Position numbers and translations under genes: made by a program
Shown: positions 56,340-64,000 of the stretch, piece by piece
Layout of the letters: each line of letters starts with the position of its first letter
How positions within the stretch are numbered: position 1 is the stretch's first letter
Notes under the pieces: model-generated
Seen by the model: the letters and a program-made list of their open reading frames with translations, nothing else
What the model was told of the DNA's origin: nothing
Database searches by the model: none
NCBI GenBank assembly: GCA_026018925.1
Contig: JAKSZU010000018.1
Span: 25,854,452 to 25,918,451 of the forward strand
Direction: 5' to 3'
Source of the DNA: Tupaia tana
Lineage: Eukaryota; Chordata; Mammalia; Scandentia; Tupaiidae
Length of the DNA: 64,000 nucleotides

Positions 56340-56875
56340 TTTTCTTATTTTTCTATATTGAATAGATTCTGTTACCTACACAAGACACATCGTCTATTTG
56401 TCTTCTAGAATGAATGCACAGAACTGCAAGATACACAGTGGCCCCACTGGACATTTTCTTAAACATCTTGGACTTCAAACACTAAGCTGCTTTACACTGT
56501 AAATCTAATTAGTTGGAATATTTTCGGTTTCTGTTTTTGATTGTTTTAGTTCTGTTTAAACAAGCAGATAAAGCTGGTATTGAACCTTGATGTGCACTGT
56601 ATTGAAGTGAGACGAGACATTCAAAGATCATGGCACTGTCTATTAATCATCATTGTCTCCCATTAGCGAACTGCAGACAGAGCCCCTCCGGTCATATTAA
56701 AATGTGATTTTTGCATTTAAATGCCACACAGTTAACCTCTTTTAATTTCCACAAGCACATAAAATTGCATTCTTGCCTTCTCAGGACTTTCAGTTCATAG
56801 ATCCCTTCTTTCTTTTTAATCTCTTTCTAAAACTTTATGAAAGTTTGCATTATAAATTTTTTATTTTACTATACA
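56340..56875. other. Mostly unique, candidate conserved non-coding element
   Basis: No repeat recognised at 56380-56830. It holds several homeodomain-type TAAT words and a near-octamer ttttgcattt. See findings. Confidence 0.35.
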
Positions 56876-56965
56876 TGTGGGTACTTCAAAAAGTTTAGGG
56901 AAAAATGGAATTGAAGTTTATTTTGTTGCCCACATTTTTAAAAATCTGTCTATAGCTTTTTTTTT
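56876..56965 (+). mobile_element. MARNA-type mariner relic, copy 2
   Basis: gtgggtacttcaaaaagttt agggaaaaatggaattgaag then tttattttgttgcccacatt matches copy 1 at 11660 and the MARNA family as I recall it. Confidence 0.65.
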
Positions 56966-57080
56966 TCTTAATATACATCTTCTACAAATTTCTTGGAGAA
57001 CATTTGTATTATATACATTTATATATATATTTACCAAGATTAATTTTTTCATATCAAAATGTGTGAGTACGTATCTTTCT

Positions 57081-57209
57081 GTTTTTTTGTTGGTTTTGTT
57101 TTTGTAGAGGTTTTTGCCTTAGAGCACATGCCCCCGGTCTGGGACTCAAACTGCAGTCAGCTATTTCAGAGTCCAGTGACGTAATCACTATGCCATCTGA
57201 TGGCCCCAC
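57081..57209 (-). repeat. SINE-A with internal deletion
   Basis: Left end tagaggtttttgccttagag cacatg is joined to ggtctgggactcaaactgca, so about 130 bases of the body are missing. The two ends are still framed by gtgagtacgtatctttct at 57063-57080 and gtgagtacatatctttct at 57210-57227. Confidence 0.93.
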
Positions 57210-57414
57210 GTGAGTACATATCTTTCTAAGAGGCAGTATGTTAAGTTGTATTTATTTAGATTAATTGTAGAAGAATGATAAACAATAGCACTGGACTAAA
57301 AGCCATCCAATCCAGTTCCACATTTTATGAACACCGTATAGATGTGAGTTCGAATTCCAACTCTACGACATCTTAGTTGCAGGACCTTGAGAAAAGTCAT
57401 TTTCTTTAAATTTT

Positions 57415-57682
57415 CTTTTTTTTTTTGTGGGAGAGATTTTTGCCAAAGGGTGCATGCACTTGCCAGAGAGAAAGAGAGACAAAGAGACAGAAAGTGAGAA
57501 ATCACCCCCTCCCAGAGAGGATGGCCATGCGCCAATTCCTTCTCCTCCATTCTCCTCTCAGGATTTTGGGCACACACACACATGTACCCAGCATAAGTTT
57601 TAAACCACCAGGTTTGGGACTCAAAGTAGGGTCAACTACATGGAATTCCAGCCACATAACCAGTATGCCATCTGCTGATTCC
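57415..57682 (-). repeat. Middle-aged SINE-A
   Basis: Antisense with T run, gagatttttgccaaagggtg, caccccctcccagagaggat, gactcaaagtagggtcaact, tatgccatctgctgattcc. Confidence 0.94.
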
Positions 57683-57689
57683 AAGTAAA

Positions 57690-58385
57690 GTAATTAAAAG
57701 TAATCTCTGGGCTATCTTCTGGCATCTATTTAAAATGAATAATATTAAATATTTACTTCATAGGATTGCTTTAAAAAATAAATGAGAATTTATCAAAAGT
57801 TAATATGTGCCAGCTTCCACAGGGCACCATGATGATTAATCGAAATCTCTTCAGTGTGTGCACCCCTGTGCTTGGGAATGTATCCACCTGTAATCTCCAC
57901 CTGGTGAAATCTTAGTTGGATAGAGGTGCCTGGGAGTTATCACTCCTAGGATCAACCCACCGCCCTTGAGAAAAGGGCACCAGAGGGTAAATACCCTACT
58001 TCATCATTTTCTCAGAGAAATAACACTAAGGAGCATTCCAAAACATTTACAAGTGGTCAGCAGTGGGGACGTGTGCCAGTTGTCCATAATGGTAACTTGC
58101 TCATTACCACTCTCTGTATTGTCCTCTTTTGTTCCCCTGTTTTTTCTACTCTCCCACTGGTGCTTCTAGAGATCATTCACGAAATTAGTGGCTTGCACTC
58201 AGTTTGTATCTCAGGATCTACTTCTGTGAGAACCCATCCTAGGATTCCCATCCTAGGATTATGTAATAGGTGCTTGGTCAAGCCAGGGGTCTCTGGGTAG
58301 ATAACGGTTTCTAGAGAGTCAGTTATGGGTCTTTCAGCATTTTAACGTACAAAAAGCACTACAAAAATAATACTATTCTTCAAAG
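57690..58385. other. Unassigned, possibly an old LTR
   Basis: 57814-58320 is less AT-rich. A tail such as tttgtatctcaggatctact followed by a direct repeat (cccatcctaggatt twice at 58226-58261) recalls LTR ends, but I cannot name it. Short open frames here are not convincing. Confidence 0.3.
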
Positions 58386-58387
58386 AA

Positions 58388-58444
58388 TTGTTTATTTATT
58401 CTTCTTATTTTCACTGAAGTTTTCCAAAGACAGAGAGAGGCTGG

Positions 58445-58486
<42 letters not shown>

Positions 58487-58568
58487 AAGCTACCAGTTCC
58501 AGGACTTGAACTGTGATTGACCACATGGGAATTCCAGCGCCTTAACCACCACGCCACCTGCTGGCCCT
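58388..58568 (-). repeat. SINE-B copy with (GA)n
   Basis: Antisense: ttatttattcttcttatttt, (GA)n at 58447-58481, gaaagcaagctaccagttcc, ggacttgaactgtgattgac, ccacgccacctgctggccc. Confidence 0.92.
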
Positions 58569-58579
58569 AAAACTAATAC

Positions 58580-59045
58580 TTTGATAGCACTCTGGTAAAC
58601 ACTTCTCATGATTCATCTTATTTAATCTCCACAAAAAGCTCTATGGAGCTACGATACTATTTATTCCCAATTTTCAAATGAGAAAGAAAAATGCAAAGAT
58701 GTTTTAGTTAAATTGGTCTGCTTCATTGTCTAATGGTTGGGGAGCCAGATTCCACATGACTGACCATACAGTTTGAATCCTGGCATGATTGACTTGATTA
58801 TCATGCTGGGAAGATCCCCCAAATCTCTATAGGATGGCAAAATGGATGAAAAGGGATTATAACATGACCATACCCTATCTAGGAGGTGCTTTTTCTCTCT
58901 CTTCTCTTTCTGTCTCTGTTTGTGAGCTCATGTGCCCATTGGAGAAAAAATTAAATTGTCAATATCACACAGCTACTGCAAGGCAGAATCAAGATTAAAA
59001 CTTCATCTATTCCAGTTTATGATTTTGCACTTATGTCACCCGCTT
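58580..59045 (-). repeat. MIR split by a SINE-C
   Basis: 3' part at 58580-58707: ttcatcttatttaatctcca caaaaagctctatggagc. 5' part at 58951-59045: caatatcacacagctactgc aaggcagaatcaag. Confidence 0.85.
58716..58950 (+). repeat. SINE-C inserted in the MIR
   Basis: Diverged head, catacagtttgaatcctggc, ctataggatggcaaaatgga, ctaggaggtgctttttctct, end gtgcccattggagaaaaaa. Short duplication ttaaattg at 58708-58715 and 58951-58958. Confidence 0.85.
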
Positions 59046-59049
59046 TGCC

Positions 59050-59745
59050 CTGACAGCTCATATGGATGTTTTATAAAATTAGCTCCTAGATAGACTAAAG
59101 TACGTATCAGTGAGATATTTGATCTCAGTAGGAAACAGAATCAAGGTTAGCCTTTCTCATGCATCTGTTTTATTGATAATATTAATAATCTATTCCATGT
59201 CCATCTCAACACAATAATGCAAAAAGGCTTCTATTTTATATGAACCTCAAGTTCACTCTTCACATCCCTAGGTAAATCATTATTTTATAAGCCCTAAAGG
59301 CCAGGAGAAGTTAGAGTATTCTCTGACTCAGTAAATGATTTGATAGGACCCAAATGTAACTAATTGAGAGACCAGGCTATATTATTTATTGCAAGTAAAA
59401 ATCATCTATTTGTGTTGAGAATAATAAATAAAAAGTAAAATATGTTTGTCATATCTACATATTTATATTTTAGGACACAAATGATTTCAGCATTTAGTAT
59501 TATAAAACATCATGGTTTGCCTTCTTTCTTTTTTGAAAAGGCATTGTGAACATTGATAAAATTAGTTTTAATATAATTAAGGAGCTAGATATTTCAATAT
59601 ACTTTTTTAGGATGATACATAAAGCTTTTTGGATCTCAAGACTTTATGGAATAGTTTACATATTGAAAAATTAAAAAGACGCAAAAAAGAAATCCTTCAG
59701 GGAAGTACAGAAGAGTAGGACAAACTGTTGGTTTTGGAAAGAGAA
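59050..59745. other. No recognised feature
   Basis: AT-rich, unassigned. Confidence 0.5.
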
Positions 59746-59749
59746 AAGC

Positions 59750-59870
59750 AAAGAGAAGTTATGTGACCTCTTCAAGGTCACAAAGGAAATAATGGATCCA
59801 GGAACAGCAGCCAATTCTTTTGGGCTCATTGTCCAATGCTCAATCCACCATACTTTACTCTCTCCATGGT
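59750..59870 (-). repeat. MIR SINE fragment
   Basis: Antisense: gttatgtgacctcttcaagg tcacaaaggaaat and caatgctcaatccaccatac follow the core-to-head order. Confidence 0.7.
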
Positions 59871-59978
59871 GTATAATTTGCTTCTTAGCTCAAGTCATTC
59901 AAATGTACTCTTTGGCAAAGTGAGCTGTACAAGGAAGCAGGAGACTCCTTTCTCTTCAAAGTCTCTGCTGCCTCAAGC

Positions 59979-59993
59979 CCAGCAGGGGGTGCT
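59979..59993 (+). promoter_or_regulatory. CTCF-like motif 1
   Basis: ccagcagggggtgct matches the core CCASYAGRKGGCRSY at 14 of 15 positions, the T for C within GGCR being the exception. CTCF is the vertebrate insulator and loop-anchor protein. Confidence 0.5.
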
Positions 59994-60125
59994 GCACTCC
60001 TTGTCATCCTGCCATAACCTACCCACAGAGATGCTCCACCAGGTGGGACTCTGAATGCCCACCAAGCATGTTAAGCCCTCACTTACACAATTTTTTTGGT
60101 ATGGAACATCTGTGAATTCTAAGAG

Positions 60126-60140
60126 TGAGCAGATGGCGCG
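60126..60140 (+). promoter_or_regulatory. CTCF-like motif 2
   Basis: tgagcagatggcgcg keeps the central AGCAGATGGCGC and matches 12 of 15 core positions, in the same orientation as motif 1, 147 bases downstream. Confidence 0.4.
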
Positions 60141-60319
60141 AAGCTGTGCCAGACTCAGCACCTCTCTCCTCCAAACTACATTCCTTCCTTTGCATTCACA
60201 AGCCATGGCAGGAGAGGCCCCGCACTTCAGTGAAGCAAGGGGGTAGAACTGTGGGAAATGCTATCCTTGAAAAGGAACATTTCTTACCTAGGTACTCTCA
60301 TCCCTGGTAATAACTTACT

Positions 60320-60930
60320 CTAAACTTGTGCCATCTTCAGTTTTATAAAGTCCCCTAGCTGTGGGAGCATATGGCCAAAGGAAGAAAGACTCGTTTTATT
60401 GGAGAAATGACTTTTCCCAATAGATATTCTTTTAATTATATTCTCAAGACTTGCCCGTTGGAAACTTCTCGGTCCAAGTATTAAGAATAACTGCTAGCAG
60501 GATATTTTTAAAGCGTGTTTGTAATTATTCTTTGCTATTGAGTATCAGTTTAGATAAGATAAAATCTCAGTCCAATATCTGTTAAGTAGGCAAGAATTTT
60601 TGCATTTTAGGCAAAATAAAAGCCTACATATTGAGAACTATTATAAACAGTGTCCTGTGTGTGTTTGAAGAAAGAGGTTAAAAGGGGCCATTTTATTCTG
60701 TATTTGAAAAAAAAAAAAAAAAGCTGTTATTTTCTTTCTGCTTGAAGCAAAATTAAAATAAAAAATCCAGTGTTTGCATTTATCACTAACATTGACCTCC
60801 AAAATAACAAAACAAACAAACAAAAAAAACAAAAACCCCACAAAACATAAATCTCACTATTTCGTTAGCAAACGGGAGAATTTTGGGAACTTTATTTGAA
60901 GAGCTAAAATCCACAGGTAGGAGCTTGTGA
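60320..60930. other. No recognised feature
   Basis: Unassigned. (CAAA)n and A runs occur at 60706-60722 and 60808-60840. Confidence 0.5.
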
Positions 60931-60934
60931 ATCA

Positions 60935-61330
60935 CAACTCTTCATTACTAGAACCAAGTTAAACATTGACACTCTCTTCTCATTCACTACAAACCAGGCA
61001 CTGCTTTTGGTCATGAGAACAGAATTGTGAATGAGACAACTGAGCATCTTGCCTTCACAGAAGCTACATTCTATAGTAAAATAATAATAATAATAATAGA
61101 TATATACATGTGAACCAAACAGATCATATGAGTAAAAATGATGCACTGTAAAGGATAGGGAACCATGGGGAAGCCCTCTGTTGTATATAAAATGGCCAGA
61201 AGGCAAAGAAATAAGCCGTTCAAAGCTCTCACATTTTACCACTCTTCTCAAAGGAAAACAATGTGATGGTGGCAATGAGTTAAGCATTGTCAAGGATTGG
61301 TAAGAAGTCCAATGTGGCTGGCATTGAGTG
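60935..61330 (+). repeat. Old L2-type repeat, part 1
   Basis: aaaccaggcactgcttttgg, agaattgtgaatgagacaac, cttcacagaagctacattct atagtaaaataataataa follow the same old family as 13780-15250. Confidence 0.65.
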
Positions 61331-61334
61331 AATG

Positions 61335-61608
61335 GGGGGGTAGTATAGAGGTCAAGAATAGAGCCTATTCTGTAGACAGCAGTAATGTACTACTCAACAG
61401 AAATTGAATCCCGTATGGCCACCAAAGTTTGAATCCCTGGCCCAGTTGGCCTGGCATATGCCAGTCCTGCATGAGTGCCCTGATGGGCTGGAGGTTTGGG
61501 ATAATGGAGTATCCAGACCCTGTGGAGGGTCCTCTTCCCTCTCTCTCTTTCTCATTCTTGTTCTCACTCTCACACACACTCACACACCCACACATAAAGG
61601 AGAAGTGT
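61335..61608 (+). repeat. SINE-D copy
   Basis: gggggtagtatagaggtcaa head, an extra gcagtaatgtactactcaac segment, gtttgaatccctggcccagt, ccctgatgggctggaggttt, gtggagggtcctcttccctc and a CA-rich end. It interrupts the L2-type repeat. Confidence 0.75.
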
Positions 61609-61610
61609 TT

Positions 61611-61740
61611 TTATAAAGAATGTGGAGAAGTTAAGGTAGAGAAAGAAAGGCCTTATCATGTTGAATTTTATAGCCCATAGATGGGAGTTTCTATTTTATT
61701 TTGAAATTGATTAGAAGCCAAGGAGACATTTGAATTTCAA
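61611..61740 (+). repeat. Old L2-type repeat, part 2
   Basis: aggccttatcatgttgaatt ttatagcccatagatggg and ttgattagaagccaaggaga resemble the family word AGGCCTTGTAGGCCATG...GGGAAGCCATTG. Confidence 0.6.
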
Positions 61741-62044
61741 TGCCATTTCACCTCAGGTGCACACACAACACACATGTACACAAATATGCATCCTGATATA
61801 TAGCATGTATACATGAAATTTATTGAGATTAAATATAGACAGAGATATATCTATACATTAAAAATGCCAAGTTTGAAAAAATTGTCATAAATTAAGCACC
61901 ACTTGTGACCAGCAAAAAGAAACCAGATCAAGAAGTAGGGGGTTCCCAAGAGTACTTAACTATTTAGATGTCCTGACTTCTGTCACCATAGATAAATGGT
62001 ATCTGTGTTGACCTGCTCAGGCTATCATGACAAAAATACCACTA

Positions 62045-62155
62045 AACGCACACATGCTCAGCATGGTTTTTAATCCACTGGGTCCAGGAATTGAACCACA
62101 TGGCCACATGGGATCCGACTGCCTTAATAACTAGGCCTTAGACCAGTCCACTTCA
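62045..62155 (-). repeat. SINE-C/A left half fragment
   Basis: Antisense: cacacatgctcagcatggtt tttaatccactgg, gaattgaaccacatgg, ccttaataactaggcc head complement. The right half is absent. Confidence 0.8.
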
Positions 62156-62159
62156 ATTT

Positions 62160-63400
62160 CTTACTACATGATGCAATTTACACGTTAAAGAAAAAATATC
62201 TTTATGTCTAATACAAGGTGTTCATTTAGTTTTGGACTTTCTACATGATTTTGTAATGAGATGGAAGGACAATGAACATCTTATGCACTGCACAGAAGTT
62301 CCCAACTACTATGCATATTTGCAGAAAAGATAAGTGTCCCAGATTTGATCACTTTAACATAATAAATTACTATTAGTATTAAGTCACTGACAATATGATT
62401 TTGAAGAAAAAGCATTAATTTGGACTTTCAAATTATGTAATACAATAATTGGGAAAGTAGCAGCTTTTGAAAAGGTACACTTCAGAGAGAGTATTTTGGA
62501 AATGGATATTTGAAGTGTTGCTGTTTAATGGGTTTTTGTTACTGAAACTTACATTAAATGTGTCACAAAAACTCTTTTATCTGTACCATTTAGTACCCAG
62601 GGAATAGAATTTTCTAACAAGCTTATAAATTTAGGAGCTTATCTATTTTGAATTTGTGTGTTAAATACATGAAGACACAAGATCTTATGATTACTTTGCA
62701 AAGATAATTGACTTAGCAAGGAAAGTTGACATTTAGTCTCCAAATTTTACCAAAAAAAAAATCACAGTTGGTGCATAAAGTGATATATCTAATGAGCATA
62801 ATGGATGAAACTGTCAAAAATATATTTCACAATTTGAGTCCTTTTTAAAAATAATTTTGGAGTTATGGGAGCCACTGAAAGTAAAATCAAAATAAACTAC
62901 GAATAAAGTCTAGTTCTAATATCAAATTACTAAACCAAGATTTTCAAAAATAAAGAAGCCTATTTTGTAACGTGATTATAACTAAAATACTAAAATTCTT
63001 TCACTGTTATCAAGAACTTTTCTATACCATCCTTATAAAATAGGCAAATTAAAACATTTTCCATTATCAATATATTAATTTATTATATATCATTAGAAAT
63101 TAATGAGCACACATGTGATGAACTATATGCTGATTTTTTTGTTTTTCTGAGAAACAAATGTTGTTAATTGAATAGTCTGGTAATAGTGGAACTAGTGAGA
63201 AATTGTTAAATTCAGGAAAATGTTAATGGATAAGAAGTATGTGAGAACACATGAGTGAAGGCTCATTCTTAAGAAGCTGACCTAATCAAGTTTTATTTAC
63301 TAAATTCATTAAAATTGGTATAAAGGCATGATTTTCTCTGTGTATGCTTTCACACACATATACCAGAATGGGATATATTAATTGTTCTCTTTCTTTTTTT
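62160..63400. other. No recognised feature
   Basis: About 1.2 kb of AT-rich sequence without a repeat signature or coding frame I can support. Confidence 0.5.
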
Positions 63401-63404
63401 TTTT

Positions 63405-63684
63405 TCTTCCTTTATCTTTTAGTTTTCTACTCTTTATATTATCTCCATAGGGTATGCGTACTCACTGGAAAGAGACAGAGAGAAACAAAGTGAAGGAAAG
63501 TGAAAAATCACTTGCAAGAGGGGATACCCATGCTGCAATCCCTTCTCCACTCTCTTCTGACAGGTTTTGGGCACATAAGCATATGGGACCAGAATGTTTT
63601 TGAAGCCACTGGGTCCAAGACTCAAACCCCACAGCCAGCCATGTGGGATCCAGAACCTTAAACACCATGCCACCTACTGATCCC
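63405..63684 (-). repeat. Old SINE-A copy
   Basis: Antisense: tatctccatagggtatgcgt, gcaagaggggatacccatgc, gactcaaaccccacagccag, catgccacctactgatccca. Confidence 0.92.
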
Positions 63685-63688
63685 AATA

Positions 63689-63830
63689 GTTCTTTTTTTT
63701 TTTTTTTCTTTTTCTTTTCTTTTTTTTTTTTTTTTGAGAGTTTTTTGCTATAGGGCTCATGCACTCGCCAGAAAGACAGAGAGAGACAGAAAGCGAGAAA
63801 TCACCCCCTTGGGGGGATAGTCAAATCCCT
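63689..63830 (-). repeat. Young SINE-A, right half only
   Basis: Antisense: T-rich tail, gagagttttttgctataggg, gaaatcacccccttgggggg, then it stops at atagtcaaatccc. 5' truncated and directly followed by an opposite SINE. Confidence 0.9.
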
Positions 63831-64000
63831 AGGACCAGCAGTTAGCATAATGGTTATGTCGCTGGACTCCCACGTAGAGGATTGCGGTTCGCATCCCGGA
63901 CCCGGTGGCTTAAACCTCACGCCGGGTGCGTGTGCGTGCGTGCGTGCGTGCGTGCCCGAGATCCCAAGAGGAGAATGGAGGAGAAGGAATTGCGGCGTGG
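63831..64000 (+). repeat. Young SINE-A, cut by the window end
   Basis: aggaccagcagttagcataa head, box B-like ggttcgcatccc, (GTGC)n expansion at 63925-63952, gagatcccaagaggagaatg. Continues past the window. Confidence 0.95.

Larger units (their letters stand above)
59870..60310. other. Less repetitive, GC-richer stretch
   Basis: Roughly half GC at 59940-60260, the most GC-rich non-repeat stretch seen. It carries two CTCF-like motifs. Overlapping open frames on both strands are unfamiliar. Confidence 0.4.

Noticed and set aside
57966-58300. Two overlapping plus-strand frames as a gene
   Set aside because: Unfamiliar, no splice signals, and the context looks like an old LTR-type repeat.
59836-60310. 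Overlapping open frames on both strands as a small gene
   Set aside because: The GC-richer composition gives long frames by chance. No splice signals or familiar protein. The CTCF-like motifs are a better explanation for constraint, if any.
6406-64000. Regularly recurring 250-bp units as a CRISPR or satellite array
   Set aside because: Copies are scattered, in both orientations, with separate target duplications. They are SINEs.

Overview
The window looks like gene-poor nuclear DNA of a placental mammal. It is AT-rich and packed with retrotransposon and DNA-transposon relics, and I recognise no host protein gene or RNA gene with confidence. The mammalian evidence is direct: many MIR copies with the conserved core, long L1 ORF2 and 3'UTR pieces, MaLR-type LTRs, Tigger/MER2-type and MARNA-type mariner relics, and L2-type fragments. 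The lineage is marked by an abundant tRNA-headed SINE that is not Alu, B1/B2, carnivore SINEC, horse ERE, rabbit C, ruminant Bov or AfroSINE. I cannot name the species. Intergenic and large-intron settings are both possible.

I use working names for the SINEs. SINE-A is about 250 bp: tRNA-like head, central GAGAGGAGAATGGAGGAG block, CCCCCCTGGGGGG palindrome, pyrimidine-rich part, CCTATAGCAAAAACCTCTC end and A tail. Young A copies begin GGGAACCAGCAGTTAGCGTAATGG and have perfect target-site duplications (TSDs) and long A tails. Older A copies begin GGGGCCAGCAGGTGGCATGGTGGTTAAGG. SINE-B is a short form of head plus pyrimidine tract plus AAATAAAT tail. SINE-C is a diverged A-like form with a TAGGATGGAGAAATGGAGGAG block. 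SINE-D is an older form with a CAGTGGTAAAGCACTGC-like head and a CT-rich end.

Layout. 1-7 kb: microsatellites, MIRs, a Tigger piece abutting a MaLR LTR, and the first young SINE-A. 7.4-10.8 kb: L1 debris in both orientations, an 80-bp mariner MITE and a SINE foldback. 11-23 kb: MARNA relic, SINEs of all ages, an old L2-type repeat cut by two SINEs, a second MITE and a twin-primed L1. 23-25 kb: the best-preserved L1 3' end, split by a young SINE-A. 25-31 kb: a near full-length MER2-type element, a mostly unique stretch and nested LTRs. 31-44 kb: dense SINEs, another split LTR and unassigned DNA. 44.3-48.3 kb: about 4 kb of antisense L1. 49-64 kb: SINEs, L1 3' ends, split MIRs, and three less repetitive stretches (51.6-52.2, 56.4-56.9, 59.9-60.3 kb) that are the best candidates for host regulatory function. 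The window ends inside a SINE.

There are no operons or pathways here. The layered insertions give a relative history: MIR and L2-type pieces are oldest, then DNA transposons and MaLR LTRs, then L1 and SINE-D/C, then SINE-B and old A, and last the young SINE-A. The points most worth checking are the CTCF-like core in the head of the old SINE subfamilies, a pair of CTCF-like motifs near 60 kb, the 80-bp mariner MITE family, and a possible minus-strand exon near 51.1 kb.
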